The position numbers and the translations under genes were made by a program. From Brevibacillus fulvus (lineage in GTDB: Bacteria; Bacillota; Bacilli; Brevibacillales; Brevibacillaceae): DNA of 64,000 nucleotides. The notes under the pieces are model-generated. The model had not been told where the DNA came from. It worked only from the letters and a program-made list of their open reading frames with translations, and did not search any database. This document shows, piece by piece, positions 46,551 to 56,395 of this stretch. The stretch lies in the NCBI RefSeq assembly GCF_016908525.1, contig NZ_JAFBEB010000001.1:374501-438500 (forward strand), in the 5' to 3' direction. Position 1 is the first letter of the stretch. Every line of letters starts with the position of its first letter.

Positions 46551-47978
46551 TTAATCGGTCAGCGGCTCAAAAGAGAACTCCGGAGAACGGTAGTCATAAA
46601 TGCCATTTTCATCCATCCAGCGCTTTTTCGAGCTCATCAGTTCCAACAAGTCAGGGTCGGTCATTCCATACAGCCGGCTTAACAGATTTTGCGCTTCAAC
46701 CAGATCATTATACGTTAAGTAGGGATAATCTTGCAGGCCAAACGTTCCATCGTTCAAATAGGCGTAATGAAGATTGCCGTCCGGTTTGAGCCATCGCTGC
46801 CCGGTGTTTTTGATCCCGTACAACAGCTTGTCGGCGTAATCCCGATAAACGGGCTGTTCGGTGACCAGATACAGCTGATACAAAAAATTCATCTCTTGTA
46901 ATTGATGATTCAGCGAGACGTGGGTGGGCAAGTGCGGCTGCGTCCAGCCATAGTCCTGAACCAGCCATCCTTCCTGCGTGCCGTATGTGAGATAATGGTT
47001 TTCGTTCATGTGCTGCATCAGGAAAGCGGCGTACATTTTCGCGGCTTGCAAAAATTCCGCTCGATGATATTTTTCATACCCTTTTAACAAAAGGCTGGCG
47101 ATATCGGTATTGAAGCGCGTGTCAAAAAAGTTGGGCCCGATCCCATAGTCTTGCCATAGCCAGTTGGATTGGGGCAGCGTTTCCCAATAACCAGCCTCAT
47201 TCTGATTGGCAAGCGCGGTGTCCAGCATCACCCAGACCAGTTCATCGCTTGCTCTGCTGTTTTCTTCTGTCAACAGCCAGTAGGCGGCATAATTGGTCGG
47301 CAACCGCCAAAACGACTGCGCGGAATAAGGCGTGTAGGTGGCGGGCGTTTTGACGTAAAACCCGTCCCAGGACCATTTTGTCTCATATTGCAAGTCGATT
47401 TTATGCCAGATCACTTCTGCGGCCGAATCATACTCCCAGTCGATCAGCGGCTGGTTCGAGGTTAGCCCCCATACCTCGGCAACAAAATTGGCTTGCTGCG
47501 GAATTTGTACTTCCAGCGTGTAGCCCTCGGCAGTTGGATAGACGTAAATAGGCAAATAATTCGGCTGTTCCTCGACTGTACCGGAATGGACCGTTTGGAA
47601 CAAGTTGCTGGCATTCATCAGCATGCTCATTTGCTCTGTTTGCAGAAAACCGCTCCGGGCCGGCAAAGTGGTGGACAGAGGAATCGACAGCCAGGCGGGC
47701 TCTGCGGCCAACGGGTCCACATAGCGGAACGTCGCTTCATAACCGGACAAGGGGATAAACAGTGAATACGGTGAAGCTTGATCGCTTAAAAATTCGATCC
47801 GTTTCATCCAGTATGTATCACCATTGGCAAAACGTACGGTTTTGGTTTTAATCAACCCGTTGTCAATCGCTTGCCACTTCTCTTCGCTGACAGGATTGGC
47901 GGCGGCAGCATGAACGGCTCCGACATGGCCGCAAACCAGCAACAACAGGCAGAAGTTGATTACGATTTTGATCCGCAT
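46551..47978 (-). CDS. Secreted protein with helical-toroid region, possible D-glucuronyl C5-epimerase relative
   Basis: A 475-residue exported protein: signal peptide about 1-28 (VINFCLLLLVCGHVGAVHAA), a beta-rich half (about 35-230) and a helical half with regularly spaced aromatic motifs (NWLWQDYGIGPNFFDTRFNTD cut at DTRFN, YGTQEGWLVQDYG, HVSLNHQLQEMNFLY). This order resembles C5-epimerase-type alpha/alpha toroids of the polysaccharide-modifying class; the naming is tentative and catalytic residues cannot be fixed by eye. ATG 47978 follows AAGGAGGGA; the frame extends 105 bases upstream without ribosome site. It lies alone. Confidence 0.65.
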   Translation of the reverse strand: MRIKIVINFCLLLLVCGHVGAVHAAAANPVSEEKWQAIDNGLIKTKTVRFANGDTYWMKRIEFLSDQASPYSLFIPLSGYEATFRYVDPLAAEPAWLSIPLSTTLPARSGFLQTEQMSMLMNASNLFQTVHSGTVEEQPNYLPIYVYPTAEGYTLEVQIPQQANFVAEVWGLTSNQPLIDWEYDSAAEVIWHKIDLQYETKWSWDGFYVKTPATYTPYSAQSFWRLPTNYAAYWLLTEENSRASDELVWVMLDTALANQNEAGYWETLPQSNWLWQDYGIGPNFFDTRFNTDIASLLLKGYEKYHRAEFLQAAKMYAAFLMQHMNENHYLTYGTQEGWLVQDYGWTQPHLPTHVSLNHQLQEMNFLYQLYLVTEQPVYRDYADKLLYGIKNTGQRWLKPDGNLHYAYLNDGTFGLQDYPYLTYNDLVEAQNLLSRLYGMTDPDLLELMSSKKRWMDENGIYDYRSPEFSFEPLTD

Positions 47979-48153
47979 CCGGTTCCCTCCTTGCAGATTG
48001 AGCTTGTCGTACGGAAAAACAATCCAGTTATTATAGACGCAATTGTCGGCAAATGGTTTCAATCGATTTCTCTTTGCGTTCATCCTGTGGTATAGGTTGA
48101 CATCACCTCACCCATACTAACGGGAAAATCGTCCTGTTTGGAGGAGGATGCAG

Positions 48154-48654
48154 ATGAACGGACAAAAGACCATGATCCAACGATTGTACCGCTCGCTTAA
48201 ATTTTATTTCGTCAAATTGTTTCGGACTCCTGACAGCGCCAACAAACTGGCTGCCGGTTTTGCCATTGGCTTTGGCCTGGAAATGCTGGTGATTTCCACG
48301 GCTTCTCTCATCTATTTGCTGCTCTATCCATTGGTCAAATGTCTCCGGGCGTCTATGCCTGCGGCGATTATCGGCAATGTCATCGGCAAACTGACCTTTT
48401 TGCCGTTGCTATTGCTGCCATTAGCGAAGAAAATCGGAGCGTTGATTATACCGGAAGCGACGAACACTAGCGAGGGGATGTTGACCGCTCTGTTCAATGG
48501 CGGCTTGCAGGTGCTGACCGGAATGTTGTTCTTCGGCTTGCTGCTCGGGCTGCTCTCTTACTATGTGGTCCGAATTCTCTATAATCGGGAGATCGAACGA
48601 AGAGAGCGGAAGCGGGAAAAACCAAAAATTTCGCTCGTACAGCACAAAAGCTGA
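48154..48654 (+). CDS. DUF2062 membrane protein
   Basis: A 166-residue protein with four hydrophobic segments after a basic N-terminus (MIQRLYRSLKFYFVKLFRTPDSANKLAAGFAIG is typical of DUF2062 in its RTPDSANKLAAGFAIG portion). The tail is strongly basic (REIERRERKREKPK). Members occur near glycosyltransferase and lipid genes but have no proven function. ATG 48154 has GGAGGAGG eight bases upstream; ATG 48148 is too close to it. Confidence 0.85.
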   Translation: MNGQKTMIQRLYRSLKFYFVKLFRTPDSANKLAAGFAIGFGLEMLVISTASLIYLLLYPLVKCLRASMPAAIIGNVIGKLTFLPLLLLPLAKKIGALIIPEATNTSEGMLTALFNGGLQVLTGMLFFGLLLGLLSYYVVRILYNREIERRERKREKPKISLVQHKS

Positions 48655-48663
48655 CAAAAATGA

Positions 48664-48692
48664 TTGACAGATGAATGATTACACACTATTAT
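48664..48692 (+). promoter_or_regulatory. Sigma-A promoter of the metNPQ operon
   Basis: TTGACA (48664-48669) and TATTAT (48687-48692) are 17 bases apart; the S-box aptamer starts about 20 bases after the expected transcription start. Confidence 0.88.
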
Positions 48693-48718
48693 TCGTTTAT
48701 AACTTCATAGCGAGTGCG

Positions 48719-48895
48719 TTCTTATTGAGAGAGGTGGAGGGACAGGCCCAGTGAAACCTCGGCAACCTTGAGCCATAGCGCTCTTCGGTGCCAATTCCTG
48801 CAGGATGACTCCTGACAAATAAGAAACCCATCTATTACCGATTTTGCGTGCAAATAGATTGTTTGGCTTCTTCTTCTGTCAGAAGAAGTTTTTTT
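48719..48895 (+). ncRNA. SAM-I (S-box) riboswitch with terminator, controlling metNPQ
   Basis: The aptamer (48719-48825) has P1 TTCTTATT/AATAAGAA, then the conserved core GAGAGGTGGAGGGACAGGCC, GAAACCTCGGCAACC, GGTGCCAATTCC and GACTCCTGAC. A terminator follows: CTTCTTC (48870-48876) with GAAGAAG (48882-48888) and seven T residues. The 3' P1 strand AAGAA can pair with TTCTT of the terminator, giving the antiterminator. With S-adenosylmethionine bound, transcription stops before metN. Confidence 0.96.
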
Positions 48896-48915
48896 ATTTT
48901 ATGGAGGATTTTAAC

Positions 48916-49935
48916 ATGGTGGAATTGATTGAGTTGAGCAAGACGTACCAAAGTAAAAACAAAACCGTCCATGCCGTTGACAACATTTCGTTAAAAATTG
49001 AAAACGGCGAAATTTTCGGTATTGTCGGATACAGCGGCGCAGGAAAAAGCTCGCTGCTGCGTTGTATCAACATGCTGGAAAAACCAACTTCCGGGCAAGT
49101 GCTGATTGATGGCACCGACATCACCAAACTGTCCTTGCCGGACTTGCGCAGGCTGCGTCAGTCGATTGGCATGATCTTTCAGCATTTCAATCTGATCGCC
49201 AACCGGACGGTCGCGGGCAACATTGCCTACCCAATGGAAGTGGCTGGGAAAAGCAAAGCAGAAATTGCCAACCGGACGGCTGAATTGTTGGAACTGGTGG
49301 AACTTTCCGACAAGGCGAATGTTTACCCGGCACAACTGTCCGGCGGGCAAAAGCAGCGGGTGGGGATCGCCAGAGCTTTGGCCAATGACCCCAAGCTGCT
49401 GTTATGCGATGAAGCGACGTCGGCGCTTGATCCGAAAACAACCCGTTCCATTCTGAATCTGTTAAAGCGGATTAATCAGCAATTGGGAATTTCGATCGTG
49501 CTGATTACCCATGAGATGGAAGTTGTCAAAGAGATATGCCATCGCGTGGCGATCATGTCCGAAGGCAAAATTGTGGAAACAGGAACTGCTTTTCAAATTT
49601 TTGCCAATCCGCAGGAGGAGATTACGAAAGGGTTTGTCAATTCCGTTCTCGATATCCAACTTCCGGCGCATTTGCTGACAGACAAAGGGGATAACAAGCA
49701 ACTGATCAAGGTGGTATTTAAAGGAAAAGAGGCAGAGGAACCGATTATCGATTCGATGCTGCGGAATTTCTCGGTAAAAGCCAATTTCCTGCATGCCCGA
49801 ATCGATTACATTCAGGATACGCCGATGGGGGTTTTCGTACTTGAATTGGCCGGCGACCTTGCAGAGCGGGAACGGGCCATCGCCTTTCTTGATCGCGAGA
49901 CAGCAGGTACGGAGGTGATCCCTTATGTTTCTTGA
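48916..49935 (+). CDS. metN: Methionine ABC transporter ATP-binding protein
   Basis: A 339-residue ATPase. Walker A GYSGAGKSS (about 38-46), signature LSGGQKQR and Walker B LLLCDEATSALD are intact; a C-terminal ACT-like NIL domain (about 260-335) can bind methionine and inhibit uptake. ATG 48916 follows GGAGG; the ORF extends upstream into the riboswitch terminator. It overlaps the permease gene by 11 bases. Confidence 0.97.
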   Translation: MVELIELSKTYQSKNKTVHAVDNISLKIENGEIFGIVGYSGAGKSSLLRCINMLEKPTSGQVLIDGTDITKLSLPDLRRLRQSIGMIFQHFNLIANRTVAGNIAYPMEVAGKSKAEIANRTAELLELVELSDKANVYPAQLSGGQKQRVGIARALANDPKLLLCDEATSALDPKTTRSILNLLKRINQQLGISIVLITHEMEVVKEICHRVAIMSEGKIVETGTAFQIFANPQEEITKGFVNSVLDIQLPAHLLTDKGDNKQLIKVVFKGKEAEEPIIDSMLRNFSVKANFLHARIDYIQDTPMGVFVLELAGDLAERERAIAFLDRETAGTEVIPYVS

Positions 49936-50590
49936 GCAAATTGTCGCCATCATTCCGGATTTAAACAAAGCCTTTTCCGAAACGTTTCTGATGATGAGCA
50001 TTTCGGTCGTTCTTTCCGCCGTATTTGGCATTCCGCTCGGGATTTTGCTGTTTGTGACAGACAATGAGTTGCTCGCGGAAAATCGCTGGATTAACCGGAT
50101 TGCCGGATTCGTCGTCAACGTGATCCGATCCACGCCTTTTGTCATTTTGCTGGTTGCCTTGATTCCGCTGACCAGTATCGTCGCGGGGACGATCGTCGGA
50201 CCAAAGGCTGCTACCGTCCCGTTGGCTGTTGCTGCCATCCCGTTTTATGCGAGATTGGTCGAGAGTTCGTTGAAAGAGATCAACAAAGGCGTTATCGAAG
50301 CTGCCATTGCCATGGGTTCAACACTGTGGCACATCATTTTCAAAATCTTGTTGGTTGAAGCGCGCTCCGGTTTGATTCTCGGCCTGACTGTCACTACCAT
50401 CAGCCTGCTCGGTTTCTCCGCCATGGCGGGGATTGTCGGCGGCGGAGGAATCGGCGATTTGGCCATTCGCTTTGGTTATTACCGCTTTGACAATGTCATT
50501 ATGTTTACAACGGTTGTCATTTTGATTGTGATTGTACAGGTTATCCAGGCTATCGGGGATAAGCTGGCCAAACGATTGGACAAACGTTGA
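49925..50590 (+). CDS. metP: Methionine ABC transporter permease
   Basis: A 221-residue membrane protein with five helices and the binding-protein-dependent permease loop EAAIAMGSTLWHIIFKILLVEA (the EAA portion EAAIAMGSTLWHI). GGAGGTGATC precedes ATG 49925 inside the metN 3' end. Also called metI in other species. Works with MetN and MetQ. Confidence 0.96.
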   Translation: MFLEQIVAIIPDLNKAFSETFLMMSISVVLSAVFGIPLGILLFVTDNELLAENRWINRIAGFVVNVIRSTPFVILLVALIPLTSIVAGTIVGPKAATVPLAVAAIPFYARLVESSLKEINKGVIEAAIAMGSTLWHIIFKILLVEARSGLILGLTVTTISLLGFSAMAGIVGGGGIGDLAIRFGYYRFDNVIMFTTVVILIVIVQVIQAIGDKLAKRLDKR

Positions 50591-50623
50591 AATAAAAAAA
50601 TTAAGATAAGGGAGAGAACCAGC

Positions 50624-51484
50624 ATGAAAAAATTATCTTTGATTGCCGCTTCCGTTGGACTTTTGGCGGCCTTGGCGCTTGGAGGTTGCGGTTCGCAGCC
50701 ACAGGCAACCGGCGGTGAGGCTGCCGGGGCAAGCGACTCCGCCAATGCGAAAGTGATCCGTTTTGGGGCATCTGCGGGTCCATACAGCGACATGGTGAAA
50801 AAAGCGATCGCACCGATTTTGGAAAAGAAAGGCTACCAAGTGGAGCTGACGGAATTTGGCGATTATGTGCAGCCGAATTTGGCGTTGGCCGAAGGTTCGC
50901 TTGATGCAAACTTGTTCCAACACGAAATTTATTTAAAGAAATTTGCCGCAGACAAAAATCTGCAATTAAGCTCGGTTATCAATGTACCGACCGGTCCGAT
51001 GGGCATTTACTCGAAAACATTCAAATCCATTGCTGAAATTACCGATGGAGCGACCATCGCTTTGCCAAACGACCCGGCTAACCTGGCGCGTGCACTTGGT
51101 ATTCTCGAACAAAACGGTTTGATCACAATTAAGGAAGGCACCGATCCGTTGACCGTTTCGGAAAAAGATATCGCTGAAAACAAGAAAAATTTGAAGATTA
51201 CTCCTGTGGAGGCAGCGCAGTTGCCGCGTGCATTGGACGGACAGGACATTTCCGTTGTACCGGGCAACTTTGCCTTGGCCGCGAAAATGGATTTGAACAG
51301 CGCGCTTGCATTGGAAGAGATGCCGGAGCATTATTTGAATCTGGTCGCTGTCAAAACAGCCGATCTGGACAAGCCGTTTGTGAAAGACATCAAGGAGGCA
51401 ATCGAATCCAAGGAATTTGAAGCCGTCATCGATGAGCAGTTCAAAGGCTTCTTTAAACCGGAATGGATGAAAAACCGTAAATAA
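50624..51484 (+). CDS. metQ: Methionine-binding lipoprotein
   Basis: A 286-residue NlpA-family binding protein. Lipobox LGGCGS (cysteine near 23) anchors it on the outer membrane face. The family pattern KVIRFGASAGPYSDM, VELTEFGDYVQPNLALAEG and NLFQHEIYLKKF is clear; INVPTGPMGIYS forms part of the methionine site. Last gene of the S-box operon. Confidence 0.96.
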   Translation: MKKLSLIAASVGLLAALALGGCGSQPQATGGEAAGASDSANAKVIRFGASAGPYSDMVKKAIAPILEKKGYQVELTEFGDYVQPNLALAEGSLDANLFQHEIYLKKFAADKNLQLSSVINVPTGPMGIYSKTFKSIAEITDGATIALPNDPANLARALGILEQNGLITIKEGTDPLTVSEKDIAENKKNLKITPVEAAQLPRALDGQDISVVPGNFALAAKMDLNSALALEEMPEHYLNLVAVKTADLDKPFVKDIKEAIESKEFEAVIDEQFKGFFKPEWMKNRK

Positions 51485-51500
51485 TAGAAGAAATATTTTG

Positions 51501-51531
51501 GGCCAGCGAGCATATTTGTTCGCTGGCCGTT
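51501..51531 (+). terminator. Probable terminator of metNPQ
   Basis: GGCCAGCGA (51501-51509) pairs perfectly with TCGCTGGCC (51520-51528); the following GTTTAAGTT is a weak T-run. Confidence 0.7.
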
Positions 51532-51559
51532 TAAGTTATTAATAGATGCCATGAAATGG

Positions 51560-51588
51560 TTGACATTTCACATATACTAAAATATTCT
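51560..51588 (+). promoter_or_regulatory. Possible promoter of the OppA-type gene
   Basis: TTGACA (51560-51565), 17 bases, TATTCT (51583-51588). The -35 is perfect, the -10 matches four of six positions. Confidence 0.5.
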
Positions 51589-51646
51589 GAGTTAAAGCAT
51601 ATTCAATGAATATGAGAGAAAAGAGAATGTTTAGGGGGAGTTATAA

Positions 51647-53272
51647 TTGAAAAAGGGAATTGCTTTGTTGGCTAGCCTCGCCCTTGGTTTTGGGCTGCTG
51701 GCTGGTTGCGGCGCACCCGGGCAAACAAGTTCCGAACAACCGTCAGCCTCAACCGAAAAAGGAACAGAACCAATGGTATTGCACTGGAGTATCAACAGCG
51801 AACCATCATCGCTCGATCCCGGTGTAGCGACAGATGCCGATTCGTTCGACATGATTTATGCCTGTTTTGAAGGGTTGACCAACTATGATACGAATGGACA
51901 ATTGGTCAACGCTCAGGCAGAAAGCTTCGAAAATTCCCCCGATTTCACCCAGTTTACTTTCAAACTGCGAAAAGATTTGAAATGGAGCAACGGCGACCCG
52001 CTGACTGCGCATGACTTTGAATACGCGATCAAACGGAACCTTGATCCGAAAACCGCATCCGGCTACGCCTACCAATTGTATTATTTGAAAGGCGGAGAAG
52101 AGTACAACACAGGCAAAGGCAAAGCGGAGGATGTTGGTGTCAAGGCGCTGGACGACTACACGATCCAGTTTGACTTGAAAGCGCCAACGCCATTCTTCCG
52201 GGAGTTGACTTTCTTCCCGACCTTGTTCCCGCTTCATCAAAAAACAATTGAAGCCAACCCTCAATGGGCGGCGGAAGCAAAAACAATCGTGGGCAATGGT
52301 CCATTTATTATGGATTCATGGGAACACAAAAACAAAATTGTCTTCGTGAAAAATCCAAACTACTGGGATAAGGACCATGTAAAACTCGACCGCATCGAAA
52401 TTACGATGATCGACGACAACAACACGGCATTTTCCATGTTTGAGAACGGCGATCTCGACTGGGGCGGTTATCCGGCTTCCACTTTGCCGCCAGACGCCAT
52501 CCAGGCTTTAAAAGATCAAGACCGTTTGATGGTTGCTGACAACCCGGGAACGCAATCGGTTGTGTTTAATACGGAGAAACCGCCGTTCAACAACAAAAAG
52601 ATTCGTCAAGCGTTCGCTTACGCAATCAATCGTCAGGAAATTATCGACAACATCCTGCAAACCGGAGTTCCGGCCGCTTATGGTTGGGTACCGGTATCAA
52701 TGGGCTTGAACCCTGACGGTTATTTTAAGGAAGATCAGGAAAAAGCGAAACAATTGCTGGCGGAAGGCATGAAAGAACTTGGATTGAGCAAGTTCCCGAC
52801 AGTGACTTACACATATGATACGACCGAGGTTAACCGCAAAATGGCCGAAGCGCTGCAAGACCAATGGCGCAAAACGCTTGGCGTAACGGTTAACCTGGAA
52901 ACAGCGGAGACAAAAGTTTATCAAGAGCGTAGATCGCAAGGAAACTTTGATATGATTCGTTTCCAATGGGGGGCCGATTTTAATGACCCGATCAACTTCC
53001 TGGAAATGTTCCGCGATAAAGATGGCGGAAATAACCATCCAAACTGGGAAAACCCGCAATTCAAGCAATTGATCGATCAAAGCTATCATGAAACTGATCT
53101 GGACAAACGCAAAGATATTTTAAAACAGGCGGAAACGATTCTGATGGATGAAATGCCGTTGGCTCCGATCAACTTCCGCGGAAATCCATATGTGAAGAAT
53201 GACAAAGTCAAAGATTTCATCATCTTTCCGTTGGGTGGAGCTTACTTTAAATACGCCTATATTACCGAGTAA
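51647..53272 (+). CDS. Oligopeptide ABC transporter substrate-binding lipoprotein (OppA family)
   Basis: A 541-residue binding protein with lipobox LLAGCG (cysteine near 23) and the SBP_bac_5 pattern: LHWSINSEPSSLDPGVATDA at the start, FKLRKDLKWSNGDPLTAHDFEY, VGNGPFIMDSWEHKNKIVFVKNPNY (NGPF... portion), and RQAFAYAINRQEIIDNIL. TTG 51647 is the start behind TTAGGGGGAG. No opp permease or ATPase genes follow, so it must use a transporter encoded elsewhere. Peptide uptake and signalling (competence, sporulation) are the known roles of OppA. Confidence 0.93.
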   Translation: MKKGIALLASLALGFGLLAGCGAPGQTSSEQPSASTEKGTEPMVLHWSINSEPSSLDPGVATDADSFDMIYACFEGLTNYDTNGQLVNAQAESFENSPDFTQFTFKLRKDLKWSNGDPLTAHDFEYAIKRNLDPKTASGYAYQLYYLKGGEEYNTGKGKAEDVGVKALDDYTIQFDLKAPTPFFRELTFFPTLFPLHQKTIEANPQWAAEAKTIVGNGPFIMDSWEHKNKIVFVKNPNYWDKDHVKLDRIEITMIDDNNTAFSMFENGDLDWGGYPASTLPPDAIQALKDQDRLMVADNPGTQSVVFNTEKPPFNNKKIRQAFAYAINRQEIIDNILQTGVPAAYGWVPVSMGLNPDGYFKEDQEKAKQLLAEGMKELGLSKFPTVTYTYDTTEVNRKMAEALQDQWRKTLGVTVNLETAETKVYQERRSQGNFDMIRFQWGADFNDPINFLEMFRDKDGGNNHPNWENPQFKQLIDQSYHETDLDKRKDILKQAETILMDEMPLAPINFRGNPYVKNDKVKDFIIFPLGGAYFKYAYITE

Positions 53273-53302
53273 GTGAGCCGATCCAACAAATAGTGGAAAA
53301 AC

Positions 53303-53338
53303 AGCAACAGCCCGGGAGCTTGGCCCCGGGCTGTTGCT
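53303..53338. terminator. Bidirectional terminator between oppA-like and peroxiredoxin genes
   Basis: AGCAACAGCCCGGG (53303-53316) pairs with CCCGGGCTGTTGCT (53325-53338), a 14-bp perfect stem between convergent genes. Confidence 0.85.
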
Positions 53339-53355
53339 TCTGTATTATGAATAAG

Positions 53356-53889
53356 TTATGACAACGTTTTTTGTCCTGCTTTCCAATCCATCGGGCACAA
53401 TCCTCCAGACTGAATCGCTTCAATCACCCGCAATGTTTCATCTACGCTGCGTCCTACTTTTGCGTTGGAAACCACATAATATTGGATAATCCCTTCCGGA
53501 TCGATAATAAAACTGGCCCGCAACGCGGCTTTGGTGTGATCATCCAGAACGCCGTAGCTTTTCGCCACCTCTTTGTCAAAGTCGGAAGCCAGCGGGAAAG
53601 AGAGCGGACCGATGCCGTCAGCCGAGCGGAGCCAGGCGCGGTGAGTATGAACGCTATCCGTACTGACCGCCAACACTTCCACATTTAATTTTTCGAACTC
53701 TTCCAAGCGTCTGTTCAAACTTAAAATTTCTGTTGGGCACACTTTGGAAAAATCAAAAGGATAAAAGAATAAGAGCAGCCATTTTCCTCTATAATCGGAT
53801 AATTGCTTGGTGATGGGGAAGCCATTGTCATAGGTAATTGTTTCCATCGTAAATTCAGGGGCCGGTTGGCCGATTGCCGCTTTGGTCAT
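53356..53889 (-). CDS. Two-cysteine peroxiredoxin (AhpC/Prx1-like)
   Basis: A 177-residue thiol peroxidase. Peroxidatic C51 is in FSKVCPTE with the supporting PxxxT/SxxC layout (YPFDFSKVC), and the resolving C165 in GGLCPMDWKAG. It detoxifies hydrogen peroxide and organic hydroperoxides using thioredoxin or bacillithiol systems. Single gene, read toward oppA. Upstream AT-rich DNA shows only a partial PerR-like element. Confidence 0.93.
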   Translation of the reverse strand: MTKAAIGQPAPEFTMETITYDNGFPITKQLSDYRGKWLLLFFYPFDFSKVCPTEILSLNRRLEEFEKLNVEVLAVSTDSVHTHRAWLRSADGIGPLSFPLASDFDKEVAKSYGVLDDHTKAALRASFIIDPEGIIQYYVVSNAKVGRSVDETLRVIEAIQSGGLCPMDWKAGQKTLS

Positions 53890-54073
53890 GTTGATCGCTC
53901 CTAGTTCTCAAAAATATCATACAAGTAAAAATTAGCATGTAATTTAATTATAATCAATGTTTACTAATAATATATTTAATTATTTTTGCTTTCAGTATAT
54001 AATCTCTGATGCCAGAACTTTCATCCGTCAAAATTATTTTTTTAGATTGACCACATCTGAGAGGGGATCACCA

Positions 54074-56107
54074 ATGCGAACATTGTTTCAAAGGAATCGG
54101 AAGCTAGCCAATTTGCAAAAGTCTAGCTTTTTTACGGTGCGCAAAAAGCTGATTTTGGTTTTCGTTCTCGCCTTGCTCCTGCCAAGTCTTGCCGTAGCCT
54201 TTGGCTCTTATCAAACAGCCAAACAAAAAATTGACGAGAAGATGATGGAGGCGACCGAACAAAATGTTACCCTGTTGAATCAAGTGTTTACCCAGTTTTT
54301 GGAAAGCGGAATCAAGGAGGTGGGAACCCTTGCGCAAAGCATCGATACCCGGTTGATCCAGGCAACTCCGGGCTCAAATAAAGGGATCAGTCCGGAAGTG
54401 GACGGGATGCTGAGGACGTTTAAAATGAACCACCCCGAGGTAGAATTGGCCTATGTTTGTACCGATCAAGGAATTTTGCTGCTTTCGCCTTGGTCTGAGG
54501 CGCTGGAAAAGCAAGATTTTCGGCAAAGAGTATGGTACAAGCAGGCGATGGAGCACAATGGTCAAGCCAGTATCAGCGCTCCTTACCGTTCCCTTGCCTC
54601 TAACGGCATGGTTGTAACCATCTCCAAGACAATGGCTGATGGTCACGGAGTCGTCGCAATCGATGTCAATATTGACAAGATATCGGAGATTGCCAAAAGT
54701 GTAAAAATTGGCTCTCAAGGGTACGTTTACATAATTGATCAGGACTACAACATGGTTGTTCACCCAACGATCAAGCCGGGTAGTGCAGCGCCGAAAAATG
54801 TGCAAAATGACCATTTGTTCACCAGTGAATCAGGCAGCTTCGAATATTTGTATAATGGAGTCGACCTGAAAAAAATGAGTTTTGTTACCAATCCGATTAC
54901 CGGATGGAAGTTGGCGGCCACGATGTATTCAAACGAGGTTGAGCAGGAGGCGAGCCCGATTTGGCATATCACATTGACGGTTCTGGCGATTTCTCTGATC
55001 ATCGGTGCCTTGCTGATGTTCTATCTCATTATGAATATCATCCGTCCGTTGAAATGGATGGGACAGGCAGCCCAACAAATTGCAGAGGGAGATTTGACCG
55101 AGCGAATACAAATTTCGCGGCACGACGAATTAGGGGCATTGGGACTGCGCTTCAATGAAATGGCTGGTTCGTTGCACGATATTTTGCTGAAAGTAAGTGA
55201 AAGTGCGATGCAGCTGTCTGCCTCCGCCGAACAACTGTCGGCCAGTGCGGAACAAAGCACACAATCGAGTCAGCAAGTCGCTCAGTCGATTCAACAAATG
55301 GCCAGCGGAACGGATAAGCAGCTGGTTCATGTAGAAGAGACGGCGGCGGCGATGAATGAAATGTCCAGACAGGTACAGCAAATTGCCAGCAATGCCCAGC
55401 ATGTGCAACATTCGGCGAACCGGGCCAATGAAAAGGCATCGGAAGGAAGTCGATCGATTCGTCAGGCAGTCGAGCAGATGGATCAAATCAGCGAACGGGT
55501 GGAGCAATTGGCCGTTTCGGTGCAGACGCTGGGCGAGCGTTCACAGGAGATTGGAAAGATTATTGATGTTATTCATAGCATTTCCGGAGAAACCAACCTG
55601 TTAGCGTTGAACGCAGCAATCGAGGCTGCTCGCGCAGGTGAGCATGGACGAGGGTTTGCTGTCGTTGCCGATCAAGTGAGAAAACTGGCGGAACAATCTG
55701 CAACTTCCGCTCAACAGATCGGCCATTTGATCAAAGCGATACAGGAGGATACGCAAGCGACAATTGACACAATGAAAATAGTCACGCAAGAGGTCAGCAA
55801 CGGGATTTCTGTGGTCAACTTTGCCGGAATGTCATTTGAGCAAATCATGGCGGCGATTGGCGATGCAGCCGCACAAATCGGCCAAGTATCCCAAGCTGCA
55901 CTCCATATCGCAGAGCAAACCGCCCAAGTAGCCTCATCGATGAACAATGTGGCGGCAATTTCCGAACAATCCGCCTCCGGTATTCAACATGTCTCCGGGG
56001 CGACTCAGCAGCAGTTGGCCTCGATGGAAGAGATCACCGCCTCGGCAGCCTCGCTAACCAAAATGGCGGAAGAACTGCAGCAGGTAATCAGCAAATTTCG
56101 TGTGTAA
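54074..56107 (+). CDS. Methyl-accepting chemotaxis protein with dCache sensor
   Basis: A 677-residue chemoreceptor. A basic N-terminus and TM1 (about 26-46) precede an extracellular dCache-type ligand domain (about 50-295, with [27 protein letters not shown] and [15 protein letters not shown]), TM2 (about 299-322), a HAMP linker (to about 375) and a long coiled-coil signalling domain with the hairpin tip [20 protein letters not shown] (near 505). Implies a working chemotaxis apparatus elsewhere in the genome. ATG 54074 follows GAGAGGGGATC; the ORF start 117 bases earlier is unlikely. Ligand unknown; dCache receptors often sense amino acids. Confidence 0.94.
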   Translation: MRTLFQRNRKLANLQKSSFFTVRKKLILVFVLALLLPSLAVAFGSYQTAKQKIDEKMMEATEQNVTLLNQVFTQFLESGIKEVGTLAQSIDTRLIQATPGSNKGISPEVDGMLRTFKMNHPEVELAYVCTDQGILLLSPWSEALEKQDFRQRVWYKQAMEHNGQASISAPYRSLASNGMVVTISKTMADGHGVVAIDVNIDKISEIAKSVKIGSQGYVYIIDQDYNMVVHPTIKPGSAAPKNVQNDHLFTSESGSFEYLYNGVDLKKMSFVTNPITGWKLAATMYSNEVEQEASPIWHITLTVLAISLIIGALLMFYLIMNIIRPLKWMGQAAQQIAEGDLTERIQISRHDELGALGLRFNEMAGSLHDILLKVSESAMQLSASAEQLSASAEQSTQSSQQVAQSIQQMASGTDKQLVHVEETAAAMNEMSRQVQQIASNAQHVQHSANRANEKASEGSRSIRQAVEQMDQISERVEQLAVSVQTLGERSQEIGKIIDVIHSISGETNLLALNAAIEAARAGEHGRGFAVVADQVRKLAEQSATSAQQIGHLIKAIQEDTQATIDTMKIVTQEVSNGISVVNFAGMSFEQIMAAIGDAAAQIGQVSQAALHIAEQTAQVASSMNNVAAISEQSASGIQHVSGATQQQLASMEEITASAASLTKMAEELQQVISKFRV

Positions 56108-56126
56108 TGCGAGCTGACATTCGTCA

Positions 56127-56169
56127 AGAGTTACGGAGAAAACGCAGGTTTTCCCGTAACTCTTTTTTT
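56127..56169 (+). terminator. Terminator of the chemoreceptor gene
   Basis: AGAGTTACGG (56127-56136) pairs with CCGTAACTCT (56154-56163), inner AAAAC/GTTTT, then seven T residues. Confidence 0.93.
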
Positions 56170-56395
56170 GCTCACAGGCTCCTGCGATTCGCGATTTTAT
56201 TTCAGTTTTTTGCAGATAGCTCGGAAGTCCCAAAACTGGTTTGCGGGCAAACGAAAATTTAAGAATGTCATAAAAATCCGTTAAAATTAAAATCTATTGA
56301 ATTTAGTTGTGCTTTTCGCTAAAGTATAGATTGTACTCTTTATTTCTTTACCAAGGGAAAGCTTTAACAAACAAAATGCAGGGGGAAACATAGCA

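Noticed and set aside
53925-53965. PerR-like TTATAAT element upstream of the peroxiredoxin
   Set aside because: Only the first half matches the PerR consensus; the region is simply AT-rich.
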